Assembly (NCBI GenBank): GCA_905614375.1
Contig: CAJQSP010000015.1
Coordinates: 1 to 27,679 of the forward strand
DNA: 27,679 nucleotides
Reading direction: 5' to 3'
From: an uncultured Dehalococcoidales bacterium
GTDB taxonomy: Bacteria; Chloroflexota; Dehalococcoidia; UBA1151; UBA1328
The translations under genes were made by a program, and so were the position numbers. Positions 16,073 through 22,352 of the stretch are shown in pieces. How positions within the stretch are numbered: the stretch's first letter is position 1; each line of letters opens with the position of its first letter. Below the pieces are notes generated by a model. The model was not told where the DNA came from, ran no database searches, and was given only the letters and a program-made list of their open reading frames with translations.

Positions 16073-16693
16073 TTACCTGGTTTGATTACGAATTTCCGTC
16101 GAAGAAAGATCAGACCTAAACTGCTCTTCTGTTAGTTCCGTGAACATGTTTCGAAATCGAGCCGGAACCTCGAACTCGACGTCATGCAACCCACGGAACT
16201 GGTTTTGGTCATCGACTCTACCCGCCACAACGAATCCACACCCATTTTCGTAGATTAGATCAAGTGAGTTCTCAACGGGAGAGTGCTCTCCAGCGACATG
16301 ATCGGGATAGTAGTGCTTGTCCATCAACCGAATATATGTATCGAACCCTATGATGAACTTTGCACCCGGTAGAACCGATGATTTCTCGGTGAACCGTGGA
16401 GCATTCGTCACGATTATTGAGTTCCCTTTGGAAGTCACTCTTGCAGCACGGCGTTCAAGTTCTTCCTGCGGTAGAACCGGTTTATCGACATTAGAAATTG
16501 ATATCTCGTAGTATGTGGGTCGATTGACAATCATAGAGGCGGCTTCGAGCATTCGTCGATGACCTTCGTGCAGCGGGTTAAAAGATCCGGCGAGTACAAG
16601 CGGATAATCCGGTAGTGATTCGTTTACTTCGCCGTTTGGTGAAATAACCAGAGCTTCGATATTTCCAGAGTAGAGCCGTTCAATCGAATTCAT
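16073..16693 (-). CDS. Nicotinamide-nucleotide adenylyltransferase-like nucleotidyltransferase
   Basis: The 206-residue protein has both class I nucleotidyltransferase signatures: GSFNPLHEGHRRML (the GxFxPxHxGH adenylate motif, about 37-50) and DLSSTEIRNQ near the C-terminus (the ISSTxIR motif). IIGFDTYIRL is the middle strand. This combination is typical of NMN/NaMN or pantetheine-phosphate adenylyltransferases; the NMNAT reading is favoured by the neighbour. Its start overlaps the end of the upstream CinA/PncC-like gene by 14 bases, so the two are translationally coupled. I infer a role in NAD salvage. The exact nucleotide substrate is not fixed by the sequence. Confidence 0.8.
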   Translation of the reverse strand: MNSIERLYSGNIEALVISPNGEVNESLPDYPLVLAGSFNPLHEGHRRMLEAASMIVNRPTYYEISISNVDKPVLPQEELERRAARVTSKGNSIIVTNAPRFTEKSSVLPGAKFIIGFDTYIRLMDKHYYPDHVAGEHSPVENSLDLIYENGCGFVVAGRVDDQNQFRGLHDVEFEVPARFRNMFTELTEEQFRSDLSSTEIRNQTR

Positions 16694-17219
16694 TTAGTCG
16701 CTCCGTTTCAAGAACGTGTAAATCCAGCCGCTCATCGAGTTCCAATGCCATGGCAATCGAGTTCAGCAATAAAGCTGAAATGACAGCATCTTCATCAGCG
16801 CGGGTTCGAGCCTGCTTGTCGAACCATATCGACGCTCCACCTGAGTGAATTCCATTCGTCCAAGCAATGTGCGCTCTATCTTCACCTCTGCGAACTCTGT
16901 CTGTTGCGACTGCGGCAGTGCACCCAATCCCGAACAGCGGCTCGTCACCTTCATCACCCTGCGCCAGGTATTGCGCTCGTTTTAGCGCGGCGTTAGCCAT
17001 TAGCTTGGCCTCTTCTCCCGAAACGTGTTGATCGGTCAGTGCCCCCACGAACTCTTCAAGCGCGAGTCGTGAGTACGGCACCTGCGCATCGAGAATCGTT
17101 CGAGAAGCACCCGGCTCTGAGAATAGATCACTGATTGCCTGTATTCCTGATCCAGTGACAGCGATACAGCCACGACCCGCCACACTGTGTAGCTTTTTCG
17201 CCATTTCTTGCGAGTTCAC
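16680..17219 (-). CDS. CinA C-terminal domain (PncC-like NMN deamidase) family protein
   Basis: The 179-residue protein resembles the CinA C-terminal / PncC fold, which deamidates nicotinamide mononucleotide to nicotinate mononucleotide. Visible landmarks are SEPGASRTILDAQVPYSRLALEE, quoted here as its SEPGASRT and VPYS parts (about 34-50), and FGIGCTAAVATDRVRRGEDRAH (in part, about 96-116). The canonical E-S-C-T-G-G active-site string is not present: the aligned stretch reads A-V-T-G-S-G at 20-25, so the usual catalytic serine may be missing or moved. The start is GTG at 17219, fused as TAGTG to the stop of a small upstream ORF. It overlaps the adenylyltransferase gene downstream. The three form one coupled unit. 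Confidence 0.75.
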   Translation of the reverse strand: MNSQEMAKKLHSVAGRGCIAVTGSGIQAISDLFSEPGASRTILDAQVPYSRLALEEFVGALTDQHVSGEEAKLMANAALKRAQYLAQGDEGDEPLFGIGCTAAVATDRVRRGEDRAHIAWTNGIHSGGASIWFDKQARTRADEDAVISALLLNSIAMALELDERLDLHVLETERLNEFD

Positions 17220-17359
17220 TATTTACTCTCCCAAGCATCGTAATTTACGGGTCGTCCGAAATGTCTGAAAAACGTTTCGGGCACGTGGGTATTGCGGTAC
17301 TCACCGTTAAAGGTAATGGCACCCCTAACAGGCGTGATTTGTACCAGCGTTATCGTCAT
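17219..17359 (-). CDS. Small hypothetical protein coupled to the CinA/PncC-like gene
   Basis: From the ATG at 17359 this frame encodes 46 residues (MTITLVQITPV through to VNYDAWESK). A TTG at 17401 would add 14 more. The stop TAG shares a base with the GTG start of the next gene (TAGTG), which is the arrangement of a translationally coupled operon and the main reason to think it is real. GGAGTGG lies 12 bases before the ATG. No transmembrane segment, signal peptide or cysteine motif is present, and no family was recognised. It could instead be only a leader peptide for coupling. Confidence 0.5.
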   Translation of the reverse strand: MTITLVQITPVRGAITFNGEYRNTHVPETFFRHFGRPVNYDAWESK

Positions 17360-17591
17360 GTCCTGCACGTAGCCACTCCGATGTACACGTTCTAATGGCA
17401 ATTAGGGTGAATCGTACATCAGATATGACATGAACAAGATTCAATGACGAGTCAAAAATATCGACCTCCAATATCACATCTCGTTTACGCACCAAAGTTT
17501 CTGGCGTATCGTGTGCGACACGCCGATGAGCACGTATGCCCACATGTCCTGCAATCACTTGAGTCGCACTAACTGAGGAAACTCTCAACCT

Positions 17592-18668
17592 ATGCTCGAA
17601 CATTTCCATGTTGCTGACGAAGACGAAGTTCGTATCATGCCGGACGCTATTCGCAAGACCGTCAACGAACTGTTTCTCAAGATCGGTTTCTCCAAGCAAG
17701 ACGCATGGCAAGCGACCGACGTATTGCTGCTGTCCGATACTAGAGGGGTCGATACACACGGCGTTTCGAACATGATGCGTCGCTATATCGCTGGCGCGGC
17801 TGAAGGGTTCATAAACCCGACTCCGAACTGGACGATCACCCGAGAAACGCCAACTACGGCGAACGTTGATTGCGATCGAGGACTCGGCATTGCCGTTATT
17901 CCGCAGGTCATGAAGCTAGCAATCGAAAAGGCCCGCGACACCGGTATTGGTGCGATCACCATGAGCAACGGTCGGCACGCTGGGATGATCGCTTACCACG
18001 CAATGATGGCGCTTCCGCACGACATGATTGGCTATGCGATCACGGCGGGCGGGCAGAGCATGCCGCCTACATTTGGGTCAGAACCTCGGTTAGCTCCCAA
18101 CCCGCACGCTTGGGCAGTCCCCGGCGATAAGGAGCCACCGTTTGTTCTTGATATTTCTTCTTCATCGGTCGCTGCGAACAAGATCGAACTTCTACGCCGA
18201 ATGAACTCGATGACGATCCCCGGAATCATGGCTGACGCTGACGGAAATCCGATCATGGACGAACGAGAGATTCCGCCCGACAACATAGTGTTACCAAATG
18301 GCGCAACCCGTGAACTTGGTTCGCACAAGGGCTACGGTCTAAGCGCTGTTGCGCAGATTTTCGGCGGAATTCTTTCCGATGGAGCGTTCGGTCCCTACGA
18401 AGGCGGCCATATGTCGCACTTCGTCGCCGCCTACTCGATCGAAGCGTTCACCAATGTTCAGCGATTCAAGGAGTCGATGGACGACTTCATGAAGTATCTG
18501 CGAGAAACTCCCCCAGCTCCCGGTCACGATCGCGTTTACTACGCTGGTCTGCCCGAGCACGAAGAATCGATCGACCGCCATGAACATGGCATACCGCTTC
18601 ATCACGAAGTGGTCGAATGGTTCGATTCAGCAACCAACGAATTCGATCTTTCACCACTGGAACGATAG
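17592..18668 (+). CDS. Malate/L-lactate/sulfolactate dehydrogenase family (Ldh_2), copy 1
   Basis: Ldh_2 enzymes are NAD(P)-dependent 2-hydroxyacid dehydrogenases with a non-Rossmann fold. The 358-residue product is of normal length. Landmarks are DTRGVDTHGVSNMM (about 49-62), INPTPNW, SNGRHAGMIAYHAM (about 124-137) with the H-A-G active-site region, PFVLDISSSSVAANK (about 184-198) and ELGSHKGYGLS (about 238-248). In the H-A-G region it has G-R-H where copy 2 has S-N-H. The substrate could be malate, lactate, sulfolactate or ureidoglycolate-like. It lies 14 bases upstream of copy 2 on the same strand, so the two are co-transcribed. Confidence 0.92.
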   Translation: MLEHFHVADEDEVRIMPDAIRKTVNELFLKIGFSKQDAWQATDVLLLSDTRGVDTHGVSNMMRRYIAGAAEGFINPTPNWTITRETPTTANVDCDRGLGIAVIPQVMKLAIEKARDTGIGAITMSNGRHAGMIAYHAMMALPHDMIGYAITAGGQSMPPTFGSEPRLAPNPHAWAVPGDKEPPFVLDISSSSVAANKIELLRRMNSMTIPGIMADADGNPIMDEREIPPDNIVLPNGATRELGSHKGYGLSAVAQIFGGILSDGAFGPYEGGHMSHFVAAYSIEAFTNVQRFKESMDDFMKYLRETPPAPGHDRVYYAGLPEHEESIDRHEHGIPLHHEVVEWFDSATNEFDLSPLER

Positions 18669-18682
18669 GAAGTAGAAGAACA

Positions 18683-19765
18683 ATGCTTGAACACTTTCTC
18701 GTTCCAGAAGCTGACCGAGTGATGATTAGTCGGGCAGATCTATTCAAGACCACCACCGATATTTTCGAAGCGATGGGCATGTCACGACAAGATTCTGAGC
18801 TGGCGTCAGACGGACTGGTCACCGCCGATGTTCGAGGCTGCGAGACCCACGGCGTATCGAATATGCTGAGGGCGTACGTTCAGGCTTTCGCCGATGAGAA
18901 GATCAACCCGACTCCAAATTGGAAGATCACTAGAGAAACATCGGCGGTAGCAACGATCGATGCCGATAGAGCGCATGGATTAGTTATTTGCCCAAAGGCA
19001 ATGGATATCGCTATCGAGAAGGCCAAGAAGGTTGGCATTGGTGCTGTGACGATCCACAACAGCAACCACGCGGGGATGATGGCCTACCACGCTATGCGGG
19101 CAATGCCGCATGACATGATCGGTTACGCGATCACTGGCGGAGGCGCCGTGATGGTTCCCACCTACGGAGCTGAACCTAGGGTTGGAGCGGTACCGCACGC
19201 TTGGGCGGTTCCTGCGGACAAGATGCCGCCATTTGTTCTGGATATTTCTTCTTCATCGGTTGCTGCGAACAAAATCCAGTTACTAAGACGCACAGGAGCC
19301 AATTTGCTACCCGGTTTGATGGCTGATGAAGAGGGTACTCCGATCATGGAGGAGCAGGAAGTTCCCGATGGAGTTCGATTGCTACCGTGGGGTTCAACTC
19401 GCGAACTTGGTTCACACAAGGGTTACGGAATGGCCGTTATCGGACAGGTCTTCTCCGGGATTCTGTCTGCTGGACTTTTCGGAATCAGCACCCCTCCAGG
19501 TAACGGATCTCAGTTCGTGGCGGCATTCAGCATTGATGCTTTCCGAGATGTTACCGAGTTCAAAGGGTCGATGGACGAGTTCTTGACTTACTTGGTCGAC
19601 ACGCCACCAGCTAAGGGTCACGATCGGGTCTACTACGCGGGTCTTCCTGAACATGAGGAGACTGAGATTCGTGAGAAGGATGGGATTCCGCTTCACCTCG
19701 AGGTTATCGAGTGGTTCGACTCGGAGACCAATCGGCTTGGACTGGAGCCCATCGGACGAATTTAG
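18683..19765 (+). CDS. Malate/L-lactate/sulfolactate dehydrogenase family (Ldh_2), copy 2
   Basis: This 360-residue paralog starts at ATG 18683, preceded by AGGAAG. The frame is open back to 18617, but M-L-E-H-F at 18683 repeats the N-terminus of copy 1 exactly, which fixes the start. It shares CETHGVSNML, INPTPNWKITRET, HNSNHAGMMAYHAM, PFVLDISSSSVAANK and ELGSHKGYGM with copy 1. The C-terminus is also shared (GHDRVYYAGLPEHEE). The two are a tandem duplication that has diverged, mostly in the substrate-facing segments around PPTFGSEPRL versus VPTYGAEPRV. They could be two specificities or subunits of one oligomer. Confidence 0.92.
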   Translation: MLEHFLVPEADRVMISRADLFKTTTDIFEAMGMSRQDSELASDGLVTADVRGCETHGVSNMLRAYVQAFADEKINPTPNWKITRETSAVATIDADRAHGLVICPKAMDIAIEKAKKVGIGAVTIHNSNHAGMMAYHAMRAMPHDMIGYAITGGGAVMVPTYGAEPRVGAVPHAWAVPADKMPPFVLDISSSSVAANKIQLLRRTGANLLPGLMADEEGTPIMEEQEVPDGVRLLPWGSTRELGSHKGYGMAVIGQVFSGILSAGLFGISTPPGNGSQFVAAFSIDAFRDVTEFKGSMDEFLTYLVDTPPAKGHDRVYYAGLPEHEETEIREKDGIPLHLEVIEWFDSETNRLGLEPIGRI

Positions 19766-19932
19766 TCGCTATTGGCGTACATTTGCCCAACGCAGCTTAG
19801 CCAGTGATTGGATCGACTTGGCTTCAAGATAGCACCTGAATCGTTCGCTTGCCCGTTTCGATTACCGATTCTAATATCGTTCAGAATGACAATAGCGTTG
19901 CGCCAGCGTAATTGCCGTCGTGCCTGCTTTAC
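19766..19932. other. Short convergent intergenic gap
   Basis: This gap lies between the stop of the second Ldh_2 copy (+) and the stop of the zinc-ribbon gene (-). I see no strong hairpin with a T-run and no reading frame of interest in it. Confidence 0.4.
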
Positions 19933-20244
19933 CTAAATGGCCGCTCGTTCTAGCTCAACTACTTCGATTTCGTTCGCATCGAATCCGTCGCCATCATCTG
20001 CATCTTCGAAGTCAGGTTTATCAGTATCGTCGACCTCATGGAGCACAGCGACCATCTCCAATTGAGGAGTCACGACTACGTCATTCTCAAGACCGATTGG
20101 CTGTTCGATAGAACCATTAGACCTGATAGATCGAGAGTTGATTGTGTAGCCGCAGGTAAGGCAGCTAAGGAACGATCCGAAGTTGTCGGAACCTAATTCG
20201 ACAGTTCCATCTTTGCATCGCAGGCAAGATTTGAAATACAGCAC
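19933..20244 (-). CDS. Small zinc-ribbon protein with acidic tail, function unknown
   Basis: The 103-residue product starts at a GTG (20242-20244) preceded at 7 bases by a perfect GGAGG (reverse of CCTCC at 20252-20256). The frame is open 16 codons further, but no comparable ribosome site precedes that start. Two CxxC pairs, CLRC (8-11) and CLTCGY (about 28-33), form a likely zinc ribbon. The C-terminal 40 residues are very acidic (D/E-rich, DKPDFEDADDGDGFDANE). No family was recognised. The layout recalls small nucleic-acid- or protein-binding zinc ribbons with an acidic tail, but that is only a resemblance. Confidence 0.65.
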   Translation of the reverse strand: MLYFKSCLRCKDGTVELGSDNFGSFLSCLTCGYTINSRSIRSNGSIEQPIGLENDVVVTPQLEMVAVLHEVDDTDKPDFEDADDGDGFDANEIEVVELERAAI

Positions 20245-20555
20245 CGTTACGCCTCCATTTGTCACACCAGACACGGCGGACACCGTGGCCAATTCGCTTT
20301 TACTTGTGGCACAAGCGCATAACGAACGGGCGACATCTTATCCGGTAACGGTTATTCGGTCGTAGGCGTTTTTTATACGAGTTTTGGAGAGTTTAGAAAA
20401 ATCTAATTAACTGTTGATTCGTCAAATTTCAAAATTTTACATATTTGGTTGTTGAAGTGAGAAGGTATCTAAGCGCGGCAGGAATATCCTTCACCTCAGA
20501 ATTATCATAATCTGCGCGCCAGCAAATCGGTCACAGAAATCGGAGGCAAAATCGA
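20245..20555. promoter_or_regulatory. Divergent promoter region, AT-rich
   Basis: This 311-base region separates the zinc-ribbon gene (-) from the MBL-fold gene (+). Positions 20365-20460 are clearly AT-rich with runs such as TTTTTTATA and AAATTTCAAAATTTTACA, as expected for promoter DNA. I cannot place a trustworthy -35/-10 pair. No further gene is seen. Confidence 0.4.
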
Positions 20556-21419
20556 ATGGCAAAGCTATACATTCTCGGAGCGGGTACACCGACCCCAACT
20601 CCTACCCGATTCGGCTCAGCGTACGTTCTCGAAATTGAGGGCGAGAAGATCATGATCGATTGCGGTCCAGCCACGACGCACAAGCTCGTGCAAGCTGGAC
20701 TCTGGCCACTGGATATCGACTACATATTTTTCACGCACCACCACTTCGATCACGACATCGACTACCCATGTTTCCTGCTAACCCGATTCGACCAATCCAT
20801 CGGAAAAGAGAATCAGCTACAGGTGTTCGGACCAACCCTCACTGAGAAGATCACTGAGGGCGTTATTGGCGAAAATGGTATCTTCTCGCACGATTGGAAG
20901 GCTCGGATTTATCACCCCCTTTCTCAGAAGGTCTATATCAACCGTGGCGGAATCCTTCCGCGTAAAGCTCCAAAAATTCAGGCACGTGATGTTGGAGTTG
21001 GAACGGTCTACACTGGCAACAATTTTGAAGTCACTTCGGCCAATGCCGAGCACGTTCAGCCTTACTTGGACTCGCTCGCTTACCGAATCGAAACGAAATC
21101 GGGTAAGTCAGTCGTATTCACTGGGGACACTCAGCCGTGTCAGTCAGTTATCGATTTAGCAAAAAACGCTGACGTAATGCTGTGCATGTGCTGGGACGAC
21201 CAGGAATGCATGGATCACGACGGCGAAGCACCGGGGCAATGCGGAACTTTGGGAGCGGCGCGAATGGCAGAAGAGGCCGGCGTAAAGAAGCTGATTCTCG
21301 TCCACATGGGTCCGAACATCTCGCAGCACGGTGTACTCGAAAAGGGCATAGGGGATATTCGAGAAGTCTATAGCGGACAGGTCATCTACTCCGAAGAGCT
21401 AATGGCCATCGACATCTAG
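20556..21419 (+). CDS. MBL-fold metallo-hydrolase (RNase Z-like subgroup)
   Basis: The 287-residue protein has the metallo-beta-lactamase fold of the RNase Z / arylsulfatase-like subgroup. It starts with ILGAGTPTPTPTRFGSAYVL, then IMIDCGPATT, the metal motif HxHxDH as H61, H63, D65 and H66 (THHHFDHD), VVFTGDTQ with the bridging aspartate, and a late LVHMGPNIS histidine. It lacks an obvious tRNA-binding exosite arm, so a small-molecule ester or lactone hydrolase is more likely than tRNA processing. CGGAGGC lies 9 bases before ATG 20556. Cysteines cluster at about 209-229 (LCMCWDD to GQCG), which is unusual for the family. Confidence 0.88.
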   Translation: MAKLYILGAGTPTPTPTRFGSAYVLEIEGEKIMIDCGPATTHKLVQAGLWPLDIDYIFFTHHHFDHDIDYPCFLLTRFDQSIGKENQLQVFGPTLTEKITEGVIGENGIFSHDWKARIYHPLSQKVYINRGGILPRKAPKIQARDVGVGTVYTGNNFEVTSANAEHVQPYLDSLAYRIETKSGKSVVFTGDTQPCQSVIDLAKNADVMLCMCWDDQECMDHDGEAPGQCGTLGAARMAEEAGVKKLILVHMGPNISQHGVLEKGIGDIREVYSGQVIYSEELMAIDI

Positions 21420-21479
21420 GGGTGGATGGCACGTTTTCTTCCGGACAACCCATTGCGACCTAATTGAATATCAGGATCA

Positions 21480-21800
21480 ATGATGCCGGTTGGTGGCATG
21501 ACGTGCAGAATCGGTTTGATGATCCACCTAGTGATGAGCATCGTATTTGCTTCGGCTCACGCAGCGTTCTATCTGTGGTTCGATATCGATAGCAGCTTTG
21601 CAATCTGAATAGTCTTCGGGCGTGTTCACTTCATCGGCAAAGGCATGTTCTTCGGAATGTTCAGTTCTTCCCTCCATTGAGGGATTCGTGACGGGACAGT
21701 TGACTGCCACGGATTCTTCGCCCCAAAACTCGGTAGATCCACAACGGTGGGTACGCTAGTCGTGCTCATCATCTTCGGACTCGTAGTCGGCGGACTCTAA
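21480..21800 (+). pseudogene. Decayed small membrane protein gene with two in-frame TGA codons
   Basis: One frame from ATG 21480 to TAA 21798-21800 is interrupted only by TGA at 21606-21608 and 21678-21680. The text is coherent across both stops: hydrophobic IGLMIHLVMSIVFASAHAAF, then IVFGRVHFIGKGMFFGMF, then GFFAPKLGRSTTVGTL and VVLIIFGLVVGGL. That gives three to four membrane segments in about 104 residues. It resembles, from memory, a small polytopic family with a GFFA...FGLVVG C-terminus, but I cannot name it firmly. I infer recent inactivation by point mutations, since no frameshift is needed. Confidence 0.6.
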
Positions 21801-21824
21801 GAATCATTCTCCTAATCTCATCCC

Positions 21825-21894
21825 AAATCGTTCTAACCACAAAAAGCCTCAACTCCAACTAAGGTATCGAGGCTTTTTGTGGTTAGAACGATTT
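21825..21894. terminator. Perfect 26-bp inverted repeat, bidirectional terminator-like
   Basis: The left arm 21825-21850 and right arm 21869-21894 are exact reverse complements over 26 bases with an 18-base loop. The inner core AAAAAGCCTC / GAGGCTTTTT is a classical bidirectional terminator. The outer 16 bp (including TCGTTCTAACCAC) extend it well beyond what termination needs. It lies between two decayed genes on opposite strands. Confidence 0.75.
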
Positions 21895-21928
21895 AAGTTC
21901 GGCGCACGGCCGAGGGTTAGCCGTGGCT

Positions 21929-22303
21929 TCAGGAGCCATGGCCGTAGAGTTGTGCTCTAACGGACAACCATTTGAAGAATAAAAACTTCTTTTGTTCGAT
22001 TAGGACTGCAGCGGCTTTCGAGGCGAGATTCTTAGATATAAGAAGCTCGACGCCCTTCTCATTCACCATTTGGTAAGCCGTTTTGTTGGCTTTCTTAGCG
22101 TAGGTATCGACCGATACCGAGGCATGACCGCCTCAGCCAAGACCGGCCAGATAGTCGAGAGCGACAGGCCGTTCCCGCTTGTCTAAATACTCTCGGGCTG
22201 CATCCGTTATCAGAAGTTCCAAATTATTCCTCACCGAGTCGACACTCGAGCAGATATGGCTATCAATCTCAAAATGACGCTCCACACATTCCAATCTCTG
22301 GTT
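21929..22303 (-). pseudogene. Decayed gene downstream of DUF885, unrecognised
   Basis: Reading the minus strand, one frame runs from just below a TAG at 22304-22306 to a TGA at 21929-21931 and is broken by a single TGA at 22133-22135. The text is protein-like throughout: EYLDKRERPVALDYLAGLG before the stop, then GGHASVSVDTYAKKANKTAY, KGVELLISKNLASKAAAVLI and LFFKWLSVRAQL. Above the TAG the same frame continues as WTADDYESIEKPLA to about 22350. No start codon with a ribosome site is visible. I infer an inactivated gene, 5' end uncertain. No family was recognised. Confidence 0.5.
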
Positions 22304-22352
22304 CTATGCTAACGGCTTCTCAATCGATTCATAGTCGTCGGCTGTCCAACGA

